The position numbers were made by a program, and so were the translations under genes. From positions 149,197,830-149,261,829 of the forward strand of contig OY740765.1 in NCBI GenBank assembly GCA_963513935.1: a stretch of DNA of 64,000 nucleotides, read 5' to 3'. The notes below the pieces were generated by a model, which searched no databases, was not told the DNA's origin, and was given only the letters and a program-made list of their open reading frames with translations. Positions 12,721-23,609 of this stretch are shown here, piece after piece; the stretch's first letter is position 1; each line of letters opens with the position of its first letter. Source of the DNA: Aphrophora alni. Lineage: Eukaryota > Arthropoda > Insecta > Hemiptera > Aphrophoridae.

Positions 12721-12849
12721 TGTTGATATATTTTGTTTGTTATCTAGTTTTTTTTATTGTTATTGTTTTTAATGTTTTATTTCTAAGATTTTAAGGTAAA
12801 GCATCTTCTCGCCAAATTTTTGAAGGCGATGACTGAAAAAAAAGAAAAA

Positions 12850-13795
12850 GCTAATTAGATTGGATATTTCAGTTGAGAAACGATTTTACTAAAATATACA
12901 TAGCCAAAATCGTTATGCATTCACTTTCTTCTGATCTATAAAGAATATAACACAATATTACCTCTGCGAATTTTAATATATCAATGTTAGAATAGACTTA
13001 TATCTGAATGCTTATTCGGTTTGAGTTCCCAGTTGAGTGAATATTGGATTATAATCTAATCAAGTAGAATATTTGTTTTATACATCTTTCACCTTTACTG
13101 ACCAACAAAGGGTTTATTGCATACGATTGCCACTGTAGCCTTTAACTCTTGAATGATAGAATGTATTTAAAATTAAATGCTTATTAGGTTGGAGTTTTCA
13201 GTTGAGTGGGAATTGTATTAGAATCTAATCAGGTAGAATCGTTATTTATGCATCCTTCACTTTTACTGACCTTCAAAGGATCTGTTGCCTAATGTAAGAT
13301 TACCTCTGCCAGCTTTAACTCTTCAATGATAGAAATGACTTATCTCCAGAAATTTTAATGCTTATTGAGTTGAAGATTCCAGTTGACTAAAAGTTGTATT
13401 ATAATCTAATCGATCAGAATCGATATCTATGAGTTATTTATCTTTAATGACATACAATGGATTTATTGCATAAGATTACCTCTGCAGAATTTAATTCTTC
13501 AATGATAAAATAGATTTAACTCTATAGAATGTAATGCTTATTAGGTTAGAGTTGCCAGTTAAGTAACAGTTATATTATAATCTAATCTGGCAGACAGAAT
13601 CGAATTACAGCGTCCTTCCCGTTTATACAAAGGTTCTATTACTTATTTTACTTCTGCAGACTTTAACTCCTAAGTCACAAACAACAGGTTTACTATCTTG
13701 TTTGTGTTTAAGTGATAGAATAGTGATAATATCTTTTGATAGTTAACAGTTATTGAATTGAAATTATCAGTTGAGTGAAGATTTCAAATTAATTG
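12850..13795 (+). repeat. ~177 bp satellite, second segment (about five units)
   Basis: Resumes exactly after the LINE at the duplicated GCTAATTAGATTG. The TGCTTATT(A/C)GGTT word recurs at 13009, 13178, 13359 and 13535 (periods 169, 181, 176). Each unit also has TAATCTAATC, CTTTACTGACC, GGATTTATTGCATAA and TTACCTCTGC. Identity between units is moderate, so the array is not freshly homogenised. Confidence 0.85.
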
Positions 13796-14022
13796 TCTTC
13801 TTTTTTTCTTGTCCTTTAAAGTTGAAAAACCACCCAATCATCAATTTGTAAAAAAAAGGAAGAAAAGAACATAAAAAACCTTAACCGTTGAATACTCTAG
13901 TAGAGTCAAGGTTTGAAGAGAATAAAAAAAAAACCTGATAAAAAAAGATGTAGATCCAGCTTTTCCCCCTCGGAATTGCTACGCCAGTACTCGCTATAGG
14001 TGTGCCCTTAAGGGCTGCATTA
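13796..14022 (-). mobile_element. Short dispersed repeat (SINE-like or LINE 3' end), copy in satellite
   Basis: Read on the minus strand it starts around the AGCCCTTAAGGGC block, then GCGAGTACTGGCGTAGCAAT, TCCGAGG, GATCTACATC, ACTCTAGAGTATTCAACGG and a T-rich end with TTCTTCC. The satellite continues on the right side (TATAATCCAATTAGGAAGAATTG), so this is an insertion. It belongs to the same family as the copies at 23.6, 27.2, 43.9, 46.2, 46.9 and 63.2 kb. Confidence 0.7.
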
Positions 14023-14380
14023 TAATCCAATTAGGAAGAATTGTGTTCCACGAATAATTTACCTTTACGACCTACAAATCTAGCATTCTGCGGATTGTAA
14101 CTCTCTATAATAGAATAGACTTGTCTCTGGATGGAGAGTTTAAAGCTAATTTCCACTGAGTGAAGATTAAAATGTGATTGCCTCATATTTCAACCAGGCA
14201 GAAGCGTCCTTCAACTTTACTGACCTACTAGAAATATATCGCATGACGTAAGATTACCTCTCGGATTTTAATTCTTCAGTGATAGAATAGACTTGTACCT
14301 GGAAATTTGCATGCTCATGGAGTTCGTGATCAGTGAAAGTGTAAACGTAATTGCTTGGATTGATATCACTGAGGGATATT
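14023..14380 (+). repeat. ~177 bp satellite, third segment
   Basis: Contains TATAATCCAATTAGGAAGAATTG, then TTTACGACCTACAAA and ATAGAATAGACTTGTCTCTGG. A second unit follows with AACTTTACTGACCTACTAG, GTAAGATTACCTCTCGGATTTTAATTCTTCAGTGATAGAATAGACTT. The array fades out near 14380. Confidence 0.75.
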
Positions 14381-14924
14381 CTCAAGTGATGTAGTTTCTT
14401 CTGGAACAAATTCGCTTTCATTAGATATGTTACCTATTAGAGTTGTTGAAGTTTTGACAATTTGTTAACTATCGTTAACTATTAATATATTTATTATTCT
14501 ACAATTTCCAAATTAACAAATATTGCATAGAACGTGAAATGTTTTAAATCTTTCAAAGCTCTGTTGATTAAATTTTGGAATATGACACAAATAAATATGC
14601 CCAACCAAATGTCGTACTAAATTGGAATAAGACTCAAATAAACCTGACGGAAGTAGAGCTTAATTTTTTTTTTGTACTCGCTACAGTAATTTGTTTAAAG
14701 TGTTGCTTGGTACAGTGACATTTTTACAAAATATAGTCGATATACTGTAGGTTAATCCGATTTTTCGATACGCCTTCTAAGGTGGAAACCATGGTTCATT
14801 TATACTTGTGAAATTTTGTACCGCTCTTATTGAGAGATAGATTTTGATTGAGTCCTTTGGCACTTTATTTGATTTTATGAAAATCGCTTGAACTTTTTTT
14901 TTATGACGTGTTCCCTCAAATCTT
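14381..14924. other. Unannotated AT-rich sequence
   Basis: No gene or repeat was recognised here. Confidence 0.4.
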
Positions 14925-15020
14925 GAGTCTTTGGAATAAAATATGCCCAAAATACCAAATTTGATCAAAACCAGTCCACTGATTTTAACCATAATGATTT
15001 TTTTTTTTTTTTTTTTACAC
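14925..15020 (+). repeat. Old dispersed repeat copy (ATGCCCAAAATACCAAATTTG type)
   Basis: ATATGCCCAAAATACCAAAT followed by TTGATCAAAACCAGTCCACT matches the pattern at 39.35 kb (TTTAATCAAAACCAGTCTACTCG), 44.43 kb (ATATGCCCACATACCAATTTG) and 51.5 kb (TATGCCCAAATACAG, TTTTAGTCAAAATCGACCC). A T-run of about 20 bases follows. The family was not identified. Confidence 0.5.
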
Positions 15021-15865
15021 ACCAATTTTTAAATTTTTTCTTGCACACCAAATTACTTTCTCTATACAACTTCAATATTATAAATTTAATAAATCGAACT
15101 TACTAAAATTAATAAGAAATTTATAAATTTCAAATTTTTTAATTTATTTTTTGCAATATAATTTTATTAAAATTATTTTCAACATAAAATCAAAATAATT
15201 AATCCCTAAACCATAAATTAAAAATTTTAATAAATAACTTATAATTTGTTAATTCATAATTAAATTGGGAGAAAAAGTAATCAGCAAACCAAACCAAACA
15301 AAACTTAAATTGTACAAAGAAAATTGGGAACTTCATTTAGACGTTTCAAAACCTCTAATTGAAGAAAACTGCGAAAAATCCCAAGCGTCACAAATAATTA
15401 ACAGAAATGATTGCAATACACGTTTTTATCGGAATTTTATTGAATAATTTTAAATAACAAAAGGTAAAATAAACAGCTTTTGGTATAAATAGTTTTGTTT
15501 GATTTCTGAACAGATAGTGCAAAACATGGCCAGGGCTATGAAATATGTTCCAATATTGGCCCTTAGAAAACTTTTTAATAATTCTTTTAAATATCCGTAT
15601 GTGTATGTGTGGTACATAACCTAATCTCATGCCGAATATTCACCACATTTTATATCTAAGTACAGTATTAACTAAACCGATTTCGCCAAATTTGTAAACC
15701 CGAGGACGAATATTAAAAGTCTGTTGTTATGATTGTGTTAATCCATTTTTATTCCCCCACTATGGCTTTCGCTGTGTGATGTTCACTATTATTTAAAACA
15801 TTTATTGTATTTAAAGATTTCTTTAAGTTTGTTTGTAAACAAAATGTGAATATAAGACATTTTAA
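15021..15865. other. Unannotated AT-rich sequence
   Basis: Extremely AT-rich to about 15260, then mixed. Short frames are present but none resembles a known protein. Confidence 0.4.
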
Positions 15866-16700
15866 AACTATGGAAGGAAATTTGATTTCCTCCCCTTGTC
15901 CCTCATCAAATTGGTCGTTAACTATGGAAAGAAAATAGTGATAAACAATATTAAAATGTAAGATTTCATACCTGGCTTTCAATCCCTTGTCAAATTATCT
16001 ATTCCTCTACTAGGAAAGTAGAGTTAAGTAAACTAGGAAGAGAAATTTTAATATCTTCTTTTTGTCACTCTTGAAATTAACCAATTGCTAAGTTGTTAAA
16101 ATTGGGATAAAGAAACTTTGAAGGAAAATTTCATATTTATCGATTTGTCCCTCATAAATCCATCAAATATGGAAATAAAATAATAACAAATCATACTATC
16201 CTATCAGATCTCTCTTGACCAATTCTTGTTCTTTTCGACCTTGACACTAAATAGTATTCAAAGATGTAGGATTTTATATTTTATCTTTTTTTGTAAGGCG
16301 ATGATGTCCGAGAGGTTTTTTACCTTTAATCAAAAAGGAGTATTCCTCGTCAATCCATCCATTTTATAGGAAACTGGCGATAAAGGAATCTATTAAGGGA
16401 AATTTAATATTTTTTTATCTCGTCAAATTATCCAATCTAGGGATAAACTTATTAAAGTAGATAAACTAGGGATAAAACAAGCTATGAAGGGAAACTTCAT
16501 ATATTTGTCTATAAGTCTATATTTGTAGACTTTTCCTTCATCAGATCGACCATCGGCTATGGAAATAACATAAGGATAAATCATGTTAACGTATTTAATT
16601 TCATAACTGGCTCTCTATCCCTCGCCAAACAAAAGAAGTATTTTTTAAGAAACTGTATAAAACCAACAATGAAGGGAAATTTTACGTCCACCATATAAAA
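15866..16700 (+). repeat. Diverged tandem array with GAAGGGAAATTT / TGTCCCTC units
   Basis: Repeated blocks in order are GGAAATTT(C/G)AT, TTGTCCCTCATCAAAT, CTATGGAAA-AAAATA, GATAAATCAT, ATTTCATA(A/C)CTGGCT and ATCCCT(C/T)G(T/C)CAAA. They occur around 15870, 16110, 16490 and 16660, with partial units between. Units vary in length (roughly 110-180 bp). The array is interrupted at 16197-16346 by a dispersed-repeat insertion. Confidence 0.65.
16197..16346 (+). mobile_element. Short dispersed repeat, 5'-truncated copy
   Basis: TATCAGATCTCTCTTGACCA, then TAGTATTCAAAGATGTAGGA, a T-rich stretch, AAGGCGATGATGTCCGAGAGG and TTTTTTACC align with the second half of the 63.2 kb copy (TATCAGGTCTCCTCTTAACC ... 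ACCGAGAGGTTTTTCGGC). The first half is absent. 5' truncation fits target-primed retrotransposition. Confidence 0.65.
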
Positions 16701-17379
16701 ATTCTGCCACGTCAGGAAAAGTTTTGTTGTTTACACAGTTCTGGCTACATCACGAGGGGTTCGAAGTCTCAAAGTATTGATTGATTTACAAGGGGATGGT
16801 TTCACCCTTATGTTTTACCTAAGGGCTCTAGCATCCCCTCTTCTTGCTAACACCCAGTACACATACTGTGTCCATGTATTTTAAAGGGGAGTCCAAATCG
16901 AAAAAAATGGTGAAGAATAACGTTTTAATTTTGTTACGTGATATTATCTAAAATCTTCTCTTGGAAGGGGGGAAATTGTTTTTATTTAAATATTTTTAAA
17001 GTAAGTTTAAAAAATAATTAGAAGCGCATGACGAGCTATTTTTAGAGGAAAATCCCCCCCTCGACTGGGCGTTGCCGAACGGAAACTAGGTACTTTTTAA
17101 AATTTGTATTATTTTACTTAAAACAAAATTTATTTTGAATTTTTGTTGATCCATGTATGGTACATCACAACGTTACACTCACACTCAGCATACTAAAACA
17201 CACACATAAATTACAAAATTGAGAGAGAAAATAAACATTTTAAGAGTTTTTTTTTTAATTTTTGTTGGACGTTCTCTCATCTTCCATAAGACCAACACTT
17301 ACGAAAATTTTACAGCACGTAAAGAACCTAACCTGATTACTTTCACAGGGATTAATGAAACACGTAGGTGGGCCATCAT
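16701..17379. other. Unannotated sequence
   Basis: Includes a G/C-richer piece near 16740-16870 and poly-purine/pyrimidine stretches near 16960-17060. No recognised feature. Confidence 0.4.
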
Positions 17380-17530
17380 GCTACTTACTCAGCCCTATCA
17401 TACAACGCAATTCACCGCAGATGTTGATACGTACCATTATTTGTAGAATTGAAATCTGCAAATTTTTATCTAATTTAGTGCGTTATACGTTGAGTAAACA
17501 AATGAGATATGAACAAAAAAGTCGCAAGAG
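17380..17530 (+). repeat. Dispersed repeat copy related to the 18.2 kb inverted-repeat arm
   Basis: Begins with the TACTTACTCAGCCCTATCATACAA-type motif (see 9820). It then has CGTACCATTATTTGTAGAAT, TGAAATCTGCAAATTTT, TCTAATTTAGTGCGTTATAC and GAGATATGAACAAAAAA. The second part matches, in direct orientation, the left arm of the inverted repeat at 18190-18290 and, inverted, 19125-19000. Confidence 0.6.
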
Positions 17531-17737
17531 ACCAACTTTTGGGCATTTTAGAGAACCAGCTTGAATTACATATTATGTTAAGTACCATTACGGGTACTTA
17601 ATTACGGAAATTACGGGTTAAGTACCATGTCGTCGCCCATCAGTTTGTGTTTGTTATTGCAATGGTATATAACTAAATATAATTATATATTATAATTACC
17701 CATAATATTTATTAATCCGTCTTTTGTCTTTGTTGTC

Positions 17738-17786
17738 TTCAAATTAATACACGTTTCGGAGCCGTAGTCCCATCATCAGTTGTCTT
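17738..17786 (-). ncRNA. Hammerhead-like ribozyme motif, Penelope-like type
   Basis: The minus strand has CTGATGA (17779-17773), a stem II beginning GGGA and ending TCC (one G-T pair), GAAA, and a palindromic minimal stem III ACG/TGT ending in GTA. Stem I would be only two pairs (TT/AA) before an internal loop. It shares the TCCGTTGG-GGTCG flank with the motif at 19.45 kb and with the inverted arms at 37.5/38.1 kb, defining a second terminal-repeat family. Confidence 0.6.
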
Positions 17787-18048
17787 CTTTACTCCGTTGG
17801 AGGTCGTTACATATTAAACATAAACATTTACACACGAACACATAACACAAACATACATAAACATGTTATCCTCGTTTGAGAGGGCGAACAAAATAGATGC
17901 GCACCATCACTTAAGAAATGTTAAGGGTAGATCAAGCAGTTTCACCCAGCATACGTAGAAGATTGTTAAAACAGATTTTCTGAACCTCGTAATTGTGTAC
18001 TATGTCTCTGTCGAGCCTCGTATATGTGTAGCCTATGTATTAAACAGC

Positions 18049-18420
18049 TTCCACTCGCTTCGCTCGTGTCTGTGATTTGTCCCTGAAGATACTCGTAACT
18101 ATAAGAAAATCATATTACTTTGATAGGTCAGGGTTATAAATTTTGCTGGCAGTAACTATGAAATTTGTTATATTAGAGAGGTGTGGTTGGTACTATTACA
18201 TACAGAATTCAAATCTGCACATTTTAAACTAATTTATTGTGTTATAAGTTGAATAACACGCGAGAAATGAATAAAAAAAACTTTTTACAATTGCTGCCAT
18301 TTTGACTATTTGTATGGCCTCTATCGTGCTTACGTACGCAAGACAGCAATTGTTGGACAGGCCCATTGATTCATAAATTTAACCAATCCCAACAATATAT
18401 TCAGTAATTCTACAGCTAAA
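18049..18420 (+). repeat. ~1.2 kb inverted repeat, left arm
   Basis: Starts TTCCACTCGCTTCGCTCGTG and continues through CTCGTAACTATAAGAAAATC, then TGGTACTATTACATACAGAA, ATCTGCACATTTT, TTATTGTGTTATAAGTTGAATAACAC and CTATCGTGCTTACGTACGCA. All of these recur inverted and diverged in 19262-18880. Confidence 0.75.
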
Positions 18421-18879
18421 ACCTCTAATTATTACCCACTATAAGTGGCTCAGGAAAACTAATTAGTATATTTCATCACTAGGACCTAAAGTGAAGCTTT
18501 TCAATATAAGCTCAAGAAAATGAGCGAGGATCGAAAATCTTCTAATGGTTTAAGTGATGAACTATATTTTTCGATATACTGCAAAAATATAAGAAAACCA
18601 TTTCACAAAAACTAAAATGTTATAACCTATTTACCTTCAAATCGATGTTAACAGCTGTTTTAACGGTTATTTACAATCGAGATTATCGGTTGTTTTTATA
18701 GATGCTTTACAATAGTTAATTAATTCGTATACACGAAGTAACAGCTGATAACCTCGACCTCAGCTAATGTTTTTAGGTCCTAGGACTAAAAAGAACAACT
18801 TTAGCATCTCAATGCATGTATTGAAAACAGCTGTTTTTGAAGCATTATGACGAAAAAGTTATTTATGACATGTTATCGT
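18421..18879. other. Spacer between inverted-repeat arms
   Basis: Also contains smaller inverted pairs: ACTAGGACCTAAA (about 18479) against TTTTTAGGTCCTAGG (about 18770), and two AACAGCTGTTTT words (18651, 18829). The palindrome therefore continues imperfectly into the spacer. No coding potential was recognised. Confidence 0.5.
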
Positions 18880-19262
18880 CGTCGTCTGTACGTAAGTACG
18901 ATAGCGGGTACAAAAATTAAGATAGGAACATGACATTTGGTGTAGGGGACTACAGTGTGCTCATATAGAATTCTATTTAAATGCAGAACAATTGAAATAT
19001 AAATATAAAAATGGACGCCAATTTGAACAGTTTGTTTTTCATATCTCGGAGTGTTATCCATCTTATATCACACTAAATTAAATACAAACTTGGAGATTTA
19101 ATTTCTACATGTAATGGTACCAACTTCATTTCTCTACGATGAATAACAGCGAAGATATTGTCAAAAATGTAATATTGGTATATTACCTTCTGAGAAAATA
19201 TTATATTCGTTTAGTTACGGGATCCTGTAGGGCCCACTCAACCACACGAGCGTAGCGAGTGG
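18880..19262 (-). repeat. ~1.2 kb inverted repeat, right arm
   Basis: The reverse complement begins CCACTCGCTACGCTCGTGTG, then CCCGTAACTAAACGAATATA, GTTGGTACCATTACATGTAG, TTTAGTGTGATATAAG, ATAACAC and CTATCGTACTTACGTACAGA. This is the same order as the left arm. The outer ends (CCACTCGCT-CGCTCGTG) coincide. Confidence 0.75.
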
Positions 19263-19437
19263 ATGCATCGTCACATATGTACAGCTTCAAGGTCCTCGAG
19301 TTTCGTAACATTGACACGAGTAAAGCTAGTAGAAACTGTTTAATATATTTTAAGATTAATTTTGTTTGGTATCCACGTCACAGTTGTTAAATTAACAAAA
19401 CGTTACCTTATATGGGCTCCGCCACGTGACCTCTTTC

Positions 19438-19488
19438 TCGATTTAAACGTACGCGTTTCGGAGCCTATACTCCATCCTCAGAGTTTAT
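19438..19488 (-). ncRNA. Hammerhead-like motif, second member of family
   Basis: The minus strand has CTGAGGA (19481-19475; position 7 of the core is variable, so CTGANGA is satisfied), a perfect stem II GGAG/CTCC, GAAA, and palindromic stem III ACG/CGT ending in GTA. Bases after the site (CGTTT) can pair with AAAC before the core except at the first position. Confidence 0.55.
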
Positions 19489-19834
19489 CCCTCAATAGAG
19501 TTGGTCGCACATTACAATTTAACATCACAGACAAACATATTTAACACTATTATATAAAAACATCGCGATACACACTGTGCACATCGTTTCAATGTCGTCG
19601 AACAACTAACGTCTCATGTCCATAACTTTATGGTTTTTATTTATAATTTTTTTAATATTTACTCACTTATAAGACTTTTTAGGGCCTAACCGACGTCAAG
19701 AAAAAGACAATTACGCGGTTTAAAAAACTCTATACCTATGTAAAACTCTTTGATCTATCAATAAATTTACCATTTCCTACAAGGCCCAAGAAAAAATATT
19801 TTGGGTATTACATTAAGAGGATCTGCTCGTATTG

Positions 19835-19872
19835 CATTGTATGATGGGGCTGGGTAAATACATGCCCCATCG
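19835..19872 (-). repeat. Dispersed repeat fragment (CCAGCCCCATCATACAATG)
   Basis: The reverse complement TTTACCCAGCCCCATCATAC then AATGCAATAC matches 9822-9850 and 17381-17405. The parent element is unknown. Confidence 0.45.
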
Positions 19873-22800
19873 ATTTTTTTACTTTTTTCATTATCATTAA
19901 ATCATAACGATGCAGACATATCTCTAAAGTAATTTAATATCGTTTAGCAGAGGATTATTTGACAACCTGATTTCCTTTTGGGCACAAGCTACACAAAGCT
20001 TTCAATTTTGTAGGATTAAGTTATATTGGCAAGGGAAATAAAAGGCTGTTTGATGATTGCTTTTATTCAGAGGCAGGTAGAAAGAACTGAGTTAAGTGAT
20101 AGAGCTATGAAAATAACGCGTTTTAGTTGTGTGTATCAATTTGATATGGAGTTTATTGTTAGCGGAGGGTTGAAATTGAGATCTAAGTAACTCTGTATCT
20201 TAAAAACTATTTCACCGATTGTCAGATTTTAAAAATATAATTAAAACTTTATATTGTGTTTTAACGAAGGCTGATTTAGTAAAATTTAGCAATATGTGTC
20301 AAAAAATCTGATTTAGGAAAGTTTGCACATTTTCTAAACTAATATGAACTTTGTTTTCTGAAAGCGAAAACCCTTTAAACATTCGTTACTATAAAAAAAC
20401 ATATTTAATAAACTGAATTCTTTATAGTAACCATACAATCAATACGAGGTTAGGTTAGGTTTTTTTGTGAATTTTATTTATCTTTGACGACCGTTAAATA
20501 AACGGTAACTTTCATTTTAATTGTTTGTTATTTTTGAGTGTTGTGTGGTTATTGTTATGCTTGACAGTCAAAATACAAGAAGAATAAGGAATACGCTGTG
20601 TTTAAAATAAGGTGGGTGTATCCTAAAAAAAAAACAATAAAATAAATAGGTTAGGTTAGATTGACTAACAAGATTCACGAAGATTGTCGCCGTTATAAAT
20701 ATATAATTACTTTTTACTTATCTCTAGTATAGAGATAGTTACGTAAAGGGTAAAAATACAAAATAAAATGTTTCTTTTTGAATTATCTCTGTAGTGTGTG
20801 CAGTGGTCTATGCGCAAACTTGTGGACCGATATTGGGCCATATCTCAGAACGATTTTCTTCTTTTTTTACATAAGTCAAAACTAAATGGTAGCTGCCAAA
20901 AAATACGATTTTCTCAAAATCTGACCTAAAGATTTTTCACTTTCGCTCTCTTAGGATCCAAAAAAAATGATGTCGTTATCGAAAAAAGATCTGTTTTATA
21001 ATACTTATTTCTCAAACCTGACTGTTTACCGATTCGTTAATTTTGTTTTATGAAGTGTGAAAATTAGTCCAAACACGTGTGAAAAATATCAAGTAAAAAA
21101 TATTACCGTTTAGGAATAACTGAAGAAACAAAAATGAGTATCGTCGTTATAAGTCCGATTTTAATTAAATTCCACGCTGCGGACCCGTTAATGACACAAA
21201 CGAATCACGTTTTAACCCTTATTTATATGTAAATATTTTTCAAGTACTGGATCCATGATTCATATTCACTTTTTTACTGACACTAAACTGACAAATGACT
21301 AACAGTTTTAGTGTTTATTTTGTTTTACTAGTGGGGGAGTTAAATAATTTGTGCAATGAATTTGCACCGTCTATTTCTATTGTGTAGCATACAGGATTAT
21401 TGATATGTTATTTCCACTTTTAGGTGATGAAACTATCATACAAATATTCTCACAAGTATATATAACAACAGAAAAAGAAAATATGTTTTTTGTTCTGAAC
21501 GACGACTGTCAACGTTTCAATATTAACATGTTGAAACTTAACATATTGTTAACTGAGAAACTTGTCCCGCTACAGTTTGTGTCGACCTAGTTTATACGGA
21601 ACTAAACTTTGTTATATTGATGACTCTATTATTCTTTAAGTATCAACATATTTACAAAAAGCATATTCTTATGTTTTTGTAAAGTATAAAGTGCGAGCGG
21701 CGGTTGTACAACATTGTATTCACATAAATTGCTTGCTTACTCAACCTATAAAGACCAGTATTTCGGTTGTAATATGTTATCCTAATCTCTTTTTTCAAAA
21801 TAATTATTATCAATATCTCTTCATTTATTTTTAATAGTATTTATGACCGACTTTTGCGTTTGACATTTGCAAAAAGGAATAATTTTTCCGACCAAGAATA
21901 AAGGGTTCGAAAATACTTGAGGTTCAACCGTTAAATTACAGATTTGAAACAAAATATAGATTTCCTTCTGGTTAGTTCTTTTATTTGAAACAATGGTTTT
22001 CGAATAGTGTTTCTATTTGAAGATCTATGTGTCATCAGTAAAACAGACTTCAAACCTAAATGGTCAACTGATTATGTGTAGCATATTTCTACGTGTGAAA
22101 ATAGGTGTACTCGATTTAAAGATCTTATGAGTTCCAAAAGTGTGTGCGTTTTATTTTTGTTTTATTATATTTCTTTTTCCGTATACTTCGTGAGTAAAAA
22201 AGTTTTGTTTTTAGTAAAAATCTTGTTTATATAAATTATTTTATTTGAGATATTCGGGATTAAATATTTCAGATGGAACCAATTTTTAAATAATTTCGTG
22301 TAAATTTAAATATTTTCTTGACAATGTAATCAATAATATTATTCAAGCAGGTATGCAACATTTAGATATCTATAATCGTTGCACAGGTGTAAAATATAAT
22401 TTAAACAAAGAGACAAACGGAAATTAAACTAAGGTATTATGTATGTTTTTTGAAACATTTTGTTTATTTAGATCAACTGAATCGATATGTATCTTCGAAA
22501 TTAACAAATATTTCATGCGCTATTTTGAATTAAAAATGAACTTTTATGAAAATTGCTAGTCATAAATTCATTTCTAGCAAAAAGTAAGGTCTTTTCTCCA
22601 TTTAAAATATTTTGTAGTTTTAACGGTTGTTGAGATGGCAGTGATGATTTAATTAAAACACTCTGTAAATACAAATTTCACAAACTATCTCACTCATTCA
22701 ACCAACACAATACGTCATAAGAAATGGAAGTTCAGTAGTTGTCGGTTGGAACTCAAAATGAACCATAATATATAGTATTTGAGTACTTTGCGTGGTTTGT

Positions 22801-23074
22801 ACTATAATCACGTCCTCTACGTAAATCGTATTCGATTTAAATCGAGCTTTTAATGACACAGGTCTAACTTCATTTTCGTTTGATTTTTGTCAATTTTATT
22901 ACTTTTTAATCGTAATTGTTTAATGTTAATGTTCACATTTTACTAAAATTTGAACGTAGTCGGTAAAGCAGATGGCATTTATTTGGATCTTTTGTGGCTT
23001 CACTAGCAAAATTAGATCGAAATCTTAATATCCGATTTTGAGAAAATAATTATATCGTATTTTTTTGAGGTACC
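19873..23074. other. Unannotated AT-rich sequence
   Basis: No protein remnant was recognised. Two short GGTTAGGTTAGG-like runs occur near 20450 and 20648. The rest shows only short random frames. Confidence 0.4.
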
Positions 23075-23285
23075 GAAAAAAAATGGGAAAAAACATCCCT
23101 AGATTTGACCAAAATACGCCGATATTGATTAAAATCAATTGACGCGTTTATGCTGCAGGATACTGCACTGACAGAAGGCAGACAGACGATAACCAGGTTT
23201 TTTGGGCTCAAAACGGATATATCCGCAAAAAAGACGATATAAATTTTTTCACCCATAACATAACTTTCTCTCTAGCCTAATAACA
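23075..23285 (+). repeat. Old dispersed repeat copy with GACAGACAGACG motif
   Basis: TTTGACCAAAATACGCCGAT, then GATTAAAATCAATTG, GCTGCAGGATACTGCACTGAC, GGCAGACAGACGATAAC, GGGCTCAAAACGGATATATCC and CATAACATAACTTTCTC. The pattern (GATCAAAATC, GCTG-AG, GACAGAC, AACGGATAT, CATAACTTTCTC) recurs at 8.2 and 39.3 kb and in pieces elsewhere. Confidence 0.5.
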
Positions 23286-23609
23286 AGTAAAAACACTAGT
23301 TTGCAGTGGTTAGCTAGGAATACCAAATATTTTTAACTAGTGTGTGTGACCGCAGAACTCACTCTCTTAAGATTTGAATGTTTAATATTAAACTCTCCTC
23401 CAAGATTAGCATTTTATTGCACTTTGCAGACTTGCAGATAAATATATTTACATACTATTAACATTGTGTCTTATAAAGCTTTGTATCTGTGGTGAAGGAA
23501 AGAGTTGCAATGTTTTACATAATGTCAAAGGAACAAAGGAATTCTTGATGTCCTTGTAAATTTCCAACGTGTATTATTTCATAGTAATGGATTCCAGTGC
23601 ATATCTCTA

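Larger units (their letters stand above)
10722..12849 (+). mobile_element. Jockey-type non-LTR retrotransposon, internally deleted, with 13 bp TSD
   Basis: A 2.13 kb insertion into the 177 bp satellite. It starts CCCTGCAGGGG, has two diverged copies of a 5' motif (see 10733 and 10901), an ORF1 remnant with zinc knuckles, then switches directly to the very C-terminal part of ORF2. A 3' UTR with three internal repeats follows, and an A-rich tail (GACTGAAAAAAAAG) ends the element. Exact 13 bp target-site duplications flank it. Most of ORF2 (endonuclease and reverse transcriptase) is absent, so the copy is non-autonomous. Its mobilisation must have used enzymes from a relative, if the deletion preceded insertion. 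Both ORF remnants carry stops and frameshifts. Confidence 0.9.
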
